Position numbers and translations under genes: made by a program. The notes under the pieces were generated by a model. The model saw only the letters and a program-made list of their open reading frames with translations. It was not told where the DNA came from and searched no databases. Shown piece after piece: positions 8,404 through 16,516 of a DNA stretch of 64,000 bases (position 1 is the stretch's first letter; every line of letters starts with the position of its first letter). This DNA comes from Ferdinandcohnia sp036965045 (lineage in GTDB: Bacteria; Bacillota; Bacilli; Bacillales; Bacillaceae_L), in assembly GCF_036965045.1 (NCBI RefSeq), contig NZ_JBALOV010000004.1, forward strand, positions 62,001 to 126,000. Reading direction: 5' to 3'.

Positions 8404-9544
8404 AAGCATATTTTTGTTTGCTTGGTTCTTTTATAACGGTTGAATAGCTATAAAGTAAGTTTTCAAAGATGACATCCCATTTTTGGGTTAATGCATATTT
8501 TCTTCCTTCCATTCCCATTCGGTTGCGAACACCATCATTTTCAAGGAGATGCAGGATTGTATTCATCATTTCCTGTGTATGACCGGGCTCACATAAATGG
8601 CCAGTAATTCCTTCTTGTACAACATTCTTAACGCCCCCAGCGTTCACCCCAATTACCGGGGTGCCACTTGCCATGGATTCAAGCATGACATTCCCAAAGG
8701 TTTCAGATGAGGATGGAAAGACAAATAAATCTGATGCAGCATACACTTCTGCCAAATCCGTTCCCTTCAAAAATCCAGTAAAGGTCATATTCGGTGGAGC
8801 TGCTTCCTCCATTTTGCTCTTCTGTGGTCCGTCACCGACGATTAACCATTGGATTTGTTCACTCCACTCCGACGGCAATGACTTAGCAATTTCAATGAGT
8901 AATTCTACATTCTTTTCCGGAGCTAACCTGCCCACGTACGTCAGCATAAACTTTTTAGAAACCTGATATTTCTTCCGAACGACAACATGATTATAGTAAG
9001 GATTAAACAGTTCGCAATCTACCCCGTGGGTCCATATTTCAATGTTAGCAAACCCTTTTTCTACAAGCTGATTTTTTGTCACAAGGGTTGGAACATATAG
9101 CTTTTGAAATGGTCGATGAAACCATTTCATATAAGACCACAAAGGATTGGATAAAAACTGCAAATCGTAAAACTGCAGATAATAGTCGAAATCGGTGTGA
9201 TATGAACCTACAAGCGGTATGTTTAACTTCTTTGCATAATAGCTTCCCCAAAATCCAATGTTAAAAGGTGTTGCGACATGGATGATATCTGGTGAAAATT
9301 TTTCAAGTTCAGCCCGAATGTGAAACATATTTGGAAAAGCCAGCCTGCATTCGGGATATAGGAAAAAGGATAAACTTTTAAATCGGTGTATATGACTCGT
9401 TACATATTCATTCGAGTCCGATTTTGGCGCAAACACCTTCACATCCATACCTTGCTCCTCTAAATAATCTGTAAACCTCTTTAATGTGCGTGCTACACCG
9501 TTAACCTCTGGATAAAAGGTATCTGTAAAAATCGCTATTTTCAT
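8402..9544 (-). CDS. GT4 family glycosyltransferase (mannosyltransferase-like)
   Basis: A 380-aa GT-B fold enzyme. N-terminal acceptor domain begins MKIAIFTDTFYPEVNGVA, a hallmark of GDP-mannose-dependent lipid mannosyltransferase relatives. The C-terminal donor domain has YVGRLAPEKNVELLIE, then VFPSSSETFGNVMLESMASG with the E-x7-E donor-binding motif. Acts at the inner membrane face, probably on a lipid or glycolipid acceptor. Last gene of a three-gene unit (ugd, PAP2 phosphatase, this gene); its ATG overlaps the phosphatase stop (ATGA). The UDP-glucose dehydrogenase two genes upstream suggests a glucuronic-acid-containing glycolipid or polymer, so a UDP-glucuronate donor is an alternative. 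Confidence 0.9.
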   Translation of the reverse strand: MKIAIFTDTFYPEVNGVARTLKRFTDYLEEQGMDVKVFAPKSDSNEYVTSHIHRFKSLSFFLYPECRLAFPNMFHIRAELEKFSPDIIHVATPFNIGFWGSYYAKKLNIPLVGSYHTDFDYYLQFYDLQFLSNPLWSYMKWFHRPFQKLYVPTLVTKNQLVEKGFANIEIWTHGVDCELFNPYYNHVVVRKKYQVSKKFMLTYVGRLAPEKNVELLIEIAKSLPSEWSEQIQWLIVGDGPQKSKMEEAAPPNMTFTGFLKGTDLAEVYAASDLFVFPSSSETFGNVMLESMASGTPVIGVNAGGVKNVVQEGITGHLCEPGHTQEMMNTILHLLENDGVRNRMGMEGRKYALTQKWDVIFENLLYSYSTVIKEPSKQKYA

Positions 9545-10098
9545 AAGATCCCCCTTAAGGTAGATTCCGTTAATTGATTTACGATAGGTAAGCTTAGAAT
9601 TCCAGCTGTGGTTCCCAACATTCCACCCGCCATTACGTCAGAGGGATAATGTAAGCCTAAGAATATTCTGGACAGTCCCACACTTATCCCAATTGGAAGC
9701 AGAATGAGTGAAAGGTATGGCATATATAAAATAAAAGGAATAATAACCGAAAAGATGGCCGTTGTGTGTCCCGATGGAAACGAATGGTCTGTTAATGCTT
9801 TTAAAGGAAACTTTGATTTTTCTACTATTAAATACGGTCTTTTTCTTGGATACAGTTTCTTAATCACATGTACTGGTATATGACTAATTGCTAAGGAAAG
9901 CGCACTTGCAATAGCCGTCATTCTTAGTTGATTTGTTGTGATCAAGGCTAATGCAAGACAAGTGATAATTGTAAAAGTCGCCCCACCTAAAAATGTGATT
10001 CTCGAGAAGAAAAAGTGTAGCCATTTTTTGTCATAATACTGGTTTACCTTTTGAAAGATTCGACAATCAGCATGATACATTGAAAGAAAAAGCTTCAT
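9541..10098 (-). CDS. PAP2 family phosphatase (undecaprenyl-diphosphatase/lipid phosphatase type)
   Basis: A 185-aa membrane phosphatase with about five hydrophobic segments. All three acid-phosphatase motifs are present: KKLYPRKRP, PSGHTT with the catalytic His, and SRIFLGLHYPSD. Expected to remove phosphate from a lipid phosphate (undecaprenyl-PP, phosphatidic acid or PGP) on the outer membrane face. It lies between ugd and a glycosyltransferase and is translationally coupled to the latter, so a role in recycling the lipid carrier of a glycan pathway is plausible. Confidence 0.92.
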   Translation of the reverse strand: MKLFLSMYHADCRIFQKVNQYYDKKWLHFFFSRITFLGGATFTIITCLALALITTNQLRMTAIASALSLAISHIPVHVIKKLYPRKRPYLIVEKSKFPLKALTDHSFPSGHTTAIFSVIIPFILYMPYLSLILLPIGISVGLSRIFLGLHYPSDVMAGGMLGTTAGILSLPIVNQLTESTLRGIL

Positions 10099-10122
10099 GA
10101 TTCAACTCCCCTCTCTTAACCC

Positions 10123-11448
10123 TTACAGCTTATTTGTTAACATATTCACCACTGTTGGTCTTCCAACCGAAACATAGAACAGTGGGTGTTTCTGTACTTC
10201 TTCTAGAGGATAGCAATTTCTTCCGTCAATTACTTTCGGCTCTTCCATATAGAAACTGTATTGGTCTAATGGGAATTGTTTAATTTGATCCCACTCGGTT
10301 GTAATGATTGTTAAGTCAGCTTTTTCAATAGCTTTTGGAATTTCGTCTGTATAGTCAATGGAATTTCCAAATATCTCTTTCGCCTTTTGAATCGCGATAG
10401 GGTCGTATGCTGTAACACTAGCCCCCTCCTGAAGCAATTCTTTAATGACCGTGATAGAAGCTGCTTCTCGCATGTCATCAGTATTTGGTTTAAAGGAAAG
10501 ACCTAAAACCGCAACCCTTTTCCCTTTTATTGAATCCAAAATCTCTTTTGCTTTGAGGACAGGGTATGATCTTTGACGGTTGTTCACTTGAATAACGGCC
10601 TCAAGTAATTCAAAATGATGTCCCAAACTACCCGAGGTATGCATCAAAGCTCTCGTGTCTTTTGGAAAACAAGAACCTCCATAACCCAACCCCGCTTTTA
10701 AAAAATAGGGTCCAATTCGTTGGTCCTTGCCAATTCCATATGTTACGTCATCAATGTTCGCGCCTACTTTTTCACACATTCTTGCAATCTCATTCACAAA
10801 ACTAATCTTTGTCGCAAGAAAAGCATTTGAGGCGTATTTAATCATTTCTGCACTTTTCACATCCGTTTTGATGAGTGGAATTTTAAGAGGCTGATAGATT
10901 TGTTCAATCACTCTAGCACTCTCACCGTTTTCTGCCCCCACTACAATTCGATCTCCGTAAAAGAAATCAAATACAGCTGATCCCTCACGAAGGAATTCAG
11001 GATTAGATACGACCTCAACCTGAAGCTGCGGGAGTTTTTTTGAATCAATGATTCGTTTTATTTTTTCATTCGTCCCCACAGGAACGGTGCTTTTTGTACA
11101 AATAATCACATCATTTTCAATATGAACAGCTATCGTTTCAACAACGGTATAGACGTAGTCAAGATTTGCAGTACCATCCGCATTTTGTGGAGTACCAACT
11201 GCGATAAAAATGACATCAGCATGTGTGTACGCATAACGAGGGTTTGTCGTAAAATAAAGTCTGCCTTCGATCAAGTTTTTCTGTAAAAGCGGCTCCAGCT
11301 CTGGTTCATAAATAGGAGAAAACCCTTCTTGCAGCTTTTCAATTTTCTCAGCTTGGATATCCATGCAAATGACTTCATGACCAAGTTCAGCTAAACAAAC
11401 ACTCGTAACCAGCCCCACATAGCCTGCACCAGCAACCGTAATCTTCAT
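10123..11448 (-). CDS. ugd: UDP-glucose 6-dehydrogenase
   Basis: A 441-aa NAD-dependent enzyme oxidising UDP-glucose to UDP-glucuronate. NAD-binding GAGYVG at the N-terminus, TKSTVPVGT, NPEFLREGSA, and the catalytic cysteine in GYGGSCFPKD near residue 260; C-terminal UDP-binding domain with FKPNTDDMREA. Full length for the TuaD/Ugd family. First gene of the operon with the PAP2 phosphatase and glycosyltransferase; supplies the glucuronate donor for a surface glycan or glycolipid. In Bacillus such genes serve teichuronic acid or other uronic polymers; no other teichuronic genes are nearby. Confidence 0.96.
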   Translation of the reverse strand: MKITVAGAGYVGLVTSVCLAELGHEVICMDIQAEKIEKLQEGFSPIYEPELEPLLQKNLIEGRLYFTTNPRYAYTHADVIFIAVGTPQNADGTANLDYVYTVVETIAVHIENDVIICTKSTVPVGTNEKIKRIIDSKKLPQLQVEVVSNPEFLREGSAVFDFFYGDRIVVGAENGESARVIEQIYQPLKIPLIKTDVKSAEMIKYASNAFLATKISFVNEIARMCEKVGANIDDVTYGIGKDQRIGPYFLKAGLGYGGSCFPKDTRALMHTSGSLGHHFELLEAVIQVNNRQRSYPVLKAKEILDSIKGKRVAVLGLSFKPNTDDMREAASITVIKELLQEGASVTAYDPIAIQKAKEIFGNSIDYTDEIPKAIEKADLTIITTEWDQIKQFPLDQYSFYMEEPKVIDGRNCYPLEEVQKHPLFYVSVGRPTVVNMLTNKL

Positions 11449-11474
11449 CTAACCCCTCCATCACCTTTTAGAGG

Positions 11475-11621
11475 ATGTTCAAAAAGTCCGGTGAAAATGA
11501 CACATCGAATTTCTTCGTTGGCTTGTTTTTCCGTTGCTCACGTATTTACTACATACGTTCCGCTACTCAAAACTGCGCCGCCTCGAACTTCTTGGTCCTT
11601 TTCATCCTCCTTTTGAACATG
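11475..11621. repeat. Intergenic imperfect-palindromic repeat element, about 147 bp
   Basis: Bounded by short terminal inverted repeats (ATGTTCAAAAAG at 11475 and CTTTTGAACAT ending at 11620), carrying CACGTATTTACTACATACGTTCCGCTACTC in separate pieces and a CG-rich centre (GCGCCGCCTCGAA). It has no start or ribosome site and resembles small non-autonomous repeat elements dispersed in Bacillus genomes. Only one copy is in this window, so repetitiveness must be checked genome-wide. Confidence 0.5.
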
Positions 11622-11705
11622 CACTTTATTACATCTTATCGAAAAATTGCGATTATTTAATTTAGCTACGGTTAAAGAATTGTAAAGTTTTGGTATAGGA
11701 GTATT

Positions 11706-11732
11706 AAAAAAAGGAAGGGGCTCCCCTTCCTT
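11706..11732 (-). terminator. Perfect hairpin terminator downstream of the MATE gene
   Basis: AAGGAAGGGG-CT-CCCCTTCCTT; read on the minus strand it is followed by seven T. Lies about 180 bp after the MATE stop, and the sequence in between (11735-11914) shows no recognisable gene. Confidence 0.75.
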
Positions 11733-11914
11733 CGTTTTTCTAAATTAATTATTGATACTCCGCTTTGCATTGTTTTGTCTTCGAGAGTTGGGTTCAAAGA
11801 CATTTCACGTCGTACTACAACTCGTTTTGTCCACGAGACCAGGCTCATAGACACTTCTAAATAACACTCCAACTGTGTTAACAAAATCTAAGCGTACGGT
11901 ACCGCCTATCCAAC

Positions 11915-13279
11915 TTACCCCACCATCTTCTCCTCCGAAAACCGTGTTCGTTGAATATGAATAAGTCTTGCTGATAAACCGACACCTGCTGCGAGCAAGC
12001 CAAATGTCAGTCCGAGCCAATAACCAGCTGCTCCCAAATCTGTAAAGTGAGCGAGCCCCCATCCTGCAGGCAAGCAAATGAGCCAGTAGGCAATCAAGGT
12101 CATCACAAACGCGATGTTAACATCCTTGTACCCTCTTAAAGCAGCCTGTGCCGTTGCTTGAATGGCATCTGACACTTGGAAAAATAACGCGTAAATCAAG
12201 AATTGCGCGGTTAATGTGATAACCGCCGTTTCCGTTGAATAAAGCCCTGCTACTTCATAGCGGAACAAGATCACAAATAATCCAGTTACAAGAGCGATGA
12301 GCATAGATAGCGCAATCCCAAGCCAACTGTATACTTTCGCATCCTTATAGCGGCGGGCACCTACCTCATATCCTACTAAAACCGTCAACGCCATCGAAAT
12401 GCTCACCGGGATCATATAGAGGAACGAAACAATGTTCAATGCAGATTGATATGCCGCAACGGTTGTAACTGAAAATTTACTAATTAAAATGGTCACAACC
12501 GCAAACATGCTTGTTTCAAAAAACGTTGATAGCCCCATAGGGACACCGATTTTTAAAATCTCCTTACTTTCTTTAAAGGTAAACCCTTTAAGACCCACAA
12601 AAACTTTATAGGACGAGAACGGTTCTTTTGCTATCACGATAAAAGCCGTAATTAATACGATCACCCAATACGTAATCGAGGTGGCAAGCCCCGCTCCTCC
12701 ACCACCGAGCGCTGGAAAGCCCCATGCTCCAAAAATCAAAACATAATTTAATAGAAGGTTTATAGGTACAGATACCAATAGAATGAACATTACAACTCTC
12801 GTAATTCCTAATGCATAAATGAATGACCGTAACACATTAAAGATAAATAGCGGAATGATTCCAAAGCTCAAACCTACTAAATAATCATGTGCAGTCTGAT
12901 GAACATTCTCCGGCAAATCCATCATCGTCAACAACGGATTTAAAAAGATGACTCCAGCTAAAATGACCACTAACCCAATGATGAAGCATAAATAAATCCC
13001 ACTTGATACAACCGTCGCTACCTCATGACTCTTTTTTTCACCAAATCTTTGGGCAGCAATTGGTGATACCGCTAGTAAAATAGCACTGAGTCCAGTAAAA
13101 ATAGGATTCCAAATAGAAGATCCAATTGCTACTCCAGCCAGGTCTGAAGAATTAAAGCGTCCCGTCATAATCGTATTAAAAAAGACCATGGAAAACATAC
13201 TGAGCTGTGTAATTAAAATCGGGATTAACATGACAAAAATTAATTTTATCTTTTCTCTAATGGTGTGTGTTTCGTACAT
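11915..13279 (-). CDS. MATE family multidrug exporter (NorM type)
   Basis: A 454-aa, 12-helix MATE transporter, expected to expel cationic drugs in exchange for Na+ or H+. Features: the N-terminal PILITQLSMFSMVFFNTIMTG helix with the family Gln, AVSPIAAQRFGEKK, and the repeat half with GVPMGLSTFFETSMFAVVTI. Length and spacing match NorM-like Bacillus proteins. Monocistronic; upstream (13303-13467) lies a structured repeat. Substrate unknown. Confidence 0.93.
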   Translation of the reverse strand: MYETHTIREKIKLIFVMLIPILITQLSMFSMVFFNTIMTGRFNSSDLAGVAIGSSIWNPIFTGLSAILLAVSPIAAQRFGEKKSHEVATVVSSGIYLCFIIGLVVILAGVIFLNPLLTMMDLPENVHQTAHDYLVGLSFGIIPLFIFNVLRSFIYALGITRVVMFILLVSVPINLLLNYVLIFGAWGFPALGGGGAGLATSITYWVIVLITAFIVIAKEPFSSYKVFVGLKGFTFKESKEILKIGVPMGLSTFFETSMFAVVTILISKFSVTTVAAYQSALNIVSFLYMIPVSISMALTVLVGYEVGARRYKDAKVYSWLGIALSMLIALVTGLFVILFRYEVAGLYSTETAVITLTAQFLIYALFFQVSDAIQATAQAALRGYKDVNIAFVMTLIAYWLICLPAGWGLAHFTDLGAAGYWLGLTFGLLAAGVGLSARLIHIQRTRFSEEKMVG

Positions 13280-13302
13280 GACACGTTCTCCTTCATTGAA
13301 TC

Positions 13303-13467
13303 AAATGCGCCTTGGCGTATTTGCGCCCGATTTTTTTTAGGCCCACACGAGGTGGGTCACAAAGACGTTGCCACAGGAAGTGGCGTTCTTAGTCTTTGAT
13401 CTTATGCTCGAAAAATTCCCTTTGAAAAATCGTGGCATCCGCCGGAGGCATTAACTTTTTTCAGCAT
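13303..13467. repeat. Structured intergenic element with several hairpins (about 165 bp)
   Basis: Contains consecutive inverted repeats: GCGCCTTGGCG near 13307, CCCAC-ACGAG-GTGGG at 13342-13356, and a long arm CAAAGAC (13360) pairing with GTCTTTG (13392) enclosing GCCAC-AGGAA-GTGGC. GC content is higher than the flanks, with no coding potential. This type of sequence looks like a dispersed Bacillus intergenic repeat or a structured RNA. It lies in the 388-bp divergent gap between the MATE gene and the phosphodiesterase gene; the rest of the gap (13470-13660) is AT-rich and otherwise featureless. Confidence 0.55.
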
Positions 13468-13679
13468 GAGTTTGAACCCCCAGCAAATTTGTTCTCAGAT
13501 TGAATTTAAAGTAAAAGTTCTTCTGAATAAAGTTAATCAAACATAACCATTATTATATTCCATCTACCAGTAAATTGAATACTTTTTTACTTTCCCTTTA
13601 CATGAAATTCATATTTTAATTGCCAATTTTCTGTTATATTAAAGGTAGATTATAAGACTTTTGGAGGATGAACGTCCCT

Positions 13680-14990
13680 ATGTCTCGACTTACAGATCAC
13701 TTACTCGTCATTTCATTTGACTGTCTATCATCACTAGATTTTCCAATCATCGAAAAGCTTCCCAATTTCAAAAAGCTATTCGAACAAGCGTCATTTTGCA
13801 GGAATGTGGAAACCATCTATCCATCTGTTACTTATCCTTGTCACGCTACGATTGTCACCGGTAAGTACCCAAGGAATCACGGAATCGTGAATAATACATT
13901 TCTTCAGCCTGGCAGGCTTTCACCGGATTGGTATTGGCATCGTAGGCATGTGAAAAGTACGACTTTATACGACGAGGCTAAAAAAGCTGACATGAAGACA
14001 GCAGCTCTACTATGGCCTGTTACTGCAAAGGCAAATATCGATTACAATATGCCAGAGATTTTCGCAAATCGACCTTGGCAAAATCAAATTTTGGTTTCCT
14101 TATTTAATGGAAGTCCACTCTATCAGTTGGAAATGAATCGTAAATTTGGACATCTACGAAATGGACTAAATCAGCCCGAACTAGATGATTTTGTACTTGA
14201 GTCAACAGTTGAAACAATAAAGACAAAAAAGCCGAATCTAATGCTTGTTCATTTTGTCGATTTAGATTCACAGCGTCATTATCATGGATTTTCCTCTATT
14301 GAAGCAATGGCTGCCCTCCGTCGCCATGACGAACGACTCGGCAGAATAATGAATGCACTGAAAGAAAGTGGAATCTATGAAGAAACAACGATCATCGCTT
14401 TAGGCGACCACAGTGCATTAGATGAATCGAAAGCAATTAAGCCAAATGTACTATTTAAAAGGGAAGGCCTTATTTCCGTAGGTCCAGAAGGTAAAGTGAT
14501 CGATTGGAAGGCTTATTGCAAGAGCTGTGATGGCTCAGCCTATATTTATATCAAGGATAAAAATGATACAAAAACACTAGAACAAGTAAGAGCGCTTTTA
14601 ACAGACCTAAGCAAAAATGAGGAGAACGGAATTGAACGAATTCTATCTAATAATGAAGCAAAGGAAAAAGGTGCAGACGCCAACGCCACATTTATGCTAG
14701 AAGCGCGCCTGGGTTACTACTTCAAGGAGAATCTTGAAGGTGAGTATATCGATGAAATCAACGCCGAAGATGTTCGTGAAAAACGCTATACGTTCGCGAG
14801 TCATGGCTATTCACCAGAAAAAGAGAATTACACAACGGTACTCATTGCATCTGGAAAAGGAATACGACCGAACATTGAAATCCCGGCCATGCACCTTGTT
14901 GACGAAGGCCCAACATTTGCCCGCCTATTAGGCCTGGATCTAGGGGAAACGGATGGTTGTGTTGTTGAAGATTTACTAGATATATACTAA
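13680..14990 (+). CDS. Alkaline-phosphatase superfamily / type I phosphodiesterase-nucleotide pyrophosphatase
   Basis: A 436-aa metal-dependent hydrolase. The N-terminal core reads LLVISFDCLSS (first metal Asp), then YPSVTYPCHATIVTGKYP with the catalytic Thr nucleophile, typical of the NPP family. Further metal ligands appear in HFVDLDSQRHYHG and LGDHSALD, and ASHGYSPEK near the C-terminus. No signal peptide, so cytosolic. I prefer the ATG at 13680: the GGAGG at 13663 directly abuts the ATG at 13668. Followed 19 bp later by an MFS transporter, presumably co-transcribed. Substrate (nucleotide, phosphodiester or phosphonate) unknown. Confidence 0.88.
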   Translation: MSRLTDHLLVISFDCLSSLDFPIIEKLPNFKKLFEQASFCRNVETIYPSVTYPCHATIVTGKYPRNHGIVNNTFLQPGRLSPDWYWHRRHVKSTTLYDEAKKADMKTAALLWPVTAKANIDYNMPEIFANRPWQNQILVSLFNGSPLYQLEMNRKFGHLRNGLNQPELDDFVLESTVETIKTKKPNLMLVHFVDLDSQRHYHGFSSIEAMAALRRHDERLGRIMNALKESGIYEETTIIALGDHSALDESKAIKPNVLFKREGLISVGPEGKVIDWKAYCKSCDGSAYIYIKDKNDTKTLEQVRALLTDLSKNEENGIERILSNNEAKEKGADANATFMLEARLGYYFKENLEGEYIDEINAEDVREKRYTFASHGYSPEKENYTTVLIASGKGIRPNIEIPAMHLVDEGPTFARLLGLDLGETDGCVVEDLLDIY

Positions 14991-15009
14991 CTTTTAAGGA
15001 GGTTTTGGG

Positions 15010-16263
15010 ATGAGAAGTTTTACGAAAGAGGAATCAAGCTGGATGTATTATGATTGGGCCAACTCGGCGTATTCGATTATTATTACAACAGCTGTTTTCC
15101 CCATTTTTTATAAGGCTGCTGCAACGAATGCGGGTGTTGATCCGGCCGACTCGACTGCTTATCTTGGCTACACCATTGCGATTTTTACCTTTATTTTAGC
15201 CATGCTTGGTCCAATTTTAGGAACCATTGCCGATTATCAGGGTTACAAAAAGAAATTTTTCACGTTCTTCTTTGCTTTAGGGGTATCGGCAACCGCTTTA
15301 TTAGCCTTTATTCCAGCTGACAATTGGCTGCTCTTATTGATTGTTTATACGTTTGCTGCACTAGGCTCAACAGGTGCGAATGTTTTCTATGATGCCTTCC
15401 TCGTCGATGTAACAGATGAGGAAAAAATGGACCGTGTCTCTGCACGGGGATATGGGCTCGGCTATATCGGCAGTACGATTCCATTCTTACTTGCCATCGC
15501 GATTATCTTACTTGCACAGAAAGAAATTCTACCGATTTCAGCAACGGTTGCCAGCAAGATTGCCTTTCTCATTACAGCCGTCTGGTGGGGGCTTTTCTCA
15601 ATCCCAATCTTTAAAAATGTTCATCAGCGTTACTACATTGAGCGTGAACCAAATCCAGTCGTGAACAGTTTCAAGCGACTTGGAAAAACCTTTAAGGAAA
15701 TTAAAAAATACCGTGCTGTGTTTTTGTTCCTAGTCGCCTATTTTTTCTATATTGACGGAGTGGGTACGGTGATTTCGATGTCTACAGCATATGGAACAGA
15801 CCTTGGAATTAGTGCGACAAATCTATTAATCGTATTATTTGTGACACAGGTTGTAGCAGCTCCATTTGCGATTCTATACGGGAGACTGGCACAAAAATTC
15901 ACGGGTAAAAAGATGCTCTATGTCGGAATTTTTGTTTATATTATTGTTTGCGTCTATGCGTATTTCTTAAAAACCACCTTGGATTTCTGGATCCTTGCGA
16001 TGCTGGTTGCAACTTCTCAAGGTGGCATCCAAGCGTTAAGCCGTTCTTATTTTGCTAAACTTGTACCGAAACAAAATGCAAACGAGTTCTTTGGTTTTTA
16101 TAATATCTTTGGAAAATTCGCAGCCATTATGGGGCCGTTATTAGTTGGCGTAACAGCGCAAATTACGGGTAAATCAAACACAGGCGTATTCAGTTTAGTC
16201 ATCCTATTCATTATCGGTTTTATCATTTTAACGCGTGTTCCTGAACCAAGCGAGGCAAAATAA
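15010..16263 (+). CDS. MFS transporter, UMF1 (Atg22-like) family
   Basis: A 417-aa permease with about 12 membrane helices. The N-terminal signature WMYYDWANSAYSIIITTAVFP and GTIADYQGYKKK define the UMF1/Atg22-like group, whose fungal relatives export amino acids from the vacuole; bacterial substrates are unknown. AAGGAGG ribosome site 8 nt before the ATG. Downstream partner of the phosphodiesterase gene, with a 58-aa SE1832-like gene following after 40 bp. Confidence 0.9.
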   Translation: MRSFTKEESSWMYYDWANSAYSIIITTAVFPIFYKAAATNAGVDPADSTAYLGYTIAIFTFILAMLGPILGTIADYQGYKKKFFTFFFALGVSATALLAFIPADNWLLLLIVYTFAALGSTGANVFYDAFLVDVTDEEKMDRVSARGYGLGYIGSTIPFLLAIAIILLAQKEILPISATVASKIAFLITAVWWGLFSIPIFKNVHQRYYIEREPNPVVNSFKRLGKTFKEIKKYRAVFLFLVAYFFYIDGVGTVISMSTAYGTDLGISATNLLIVLFVTQVVAAPFAILYGRLAQKFTGKKMLYVGIFVYIIVCVYAYFLKTTLDFWILAMLVATSQGGIQALSRSYFAKLVPKQNANEFFGFYNIFGKFAAIMGPLLVGVTAQITGKSNTGVFSLVILFIIGFIILTRVPEPSEAK

Positions 16264-16303
16264 GAAATGATATAATAAAGAAAAACCTGAAAGAGGACTA
16301 CCA

Positions 16304-16480
16304 ATGGATAAAAAAGAATTGGAATACAAACTGCGCGAGCTGAAATTAGACTATGTCCGTCTTCAAAATGATCTGGAAAAATTAGATTCTGTGAATGGCA
16401 ATATCTCGCCATTGGAGCGTCAAATTGCAGATCTCGAAGAAGAAATCAGCACATTATCTAAACAACTGCGCGAAATGTAA
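16304..16480 (+). CDS. SE1832-family small coiled-coil protein
   Basis: A 58-aa protein (MDKKELEYKLRELKLDYVRL onward) with GAGG before its ATG. Entirely helical with heptad-like Leu/Ile spacing (LEKLDSVNGN, then LERQIADLEEEISTLSKQL): two short coiled-coil helices joined by a Gly-Asn turn. Matches my recollection of a conserved Firmicutes family named SE1832, function unknown. Likely cytosolic and oligomeric. Its own weak promoter may lie in the AT-rich 40-bp gap after the MFS gene. Confidence 0.85.
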   Translation: MDKKELEYKLRELKLDYVRLQNDLEKLDSVNGNISPLERQIADLEEEISTLSKQLREM

Positions 16481-16482
16481 AA

Positions 16483-16516
16483 GGAGTTGCAGCCAGAATG
16501 GTTGCAACTCTTTTTT
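16483..16516 (+). terminator. Terminator after the small coiled-coil gene
   Basis: GAGTTGCA ... TGCAACTC followed by TTTTTT. Faces the convergent beta-propeller gene ending at 16516. Confidence 0.85.

Noticed and set aside
8661..9264. Plus-strand frames within the glycosyltransferase
   Set aside because: Shadow frames antisense to a clearly conserved gene.
11672..12077. Two overlapping minus-strand frames (70 and 90 codons) downstream of and inside the MATE gene
   Set aside because: One runs through a terminator hairpin, the other is antiphase to the MATE gene; no family similarity or ribosome site.
13668..13679. ATG at 13668 as start of the phosphodiesterase
   Set aside because: GGAGG directly touches this ATG, leaving no spacing; the ATG at 13680 is more likely.
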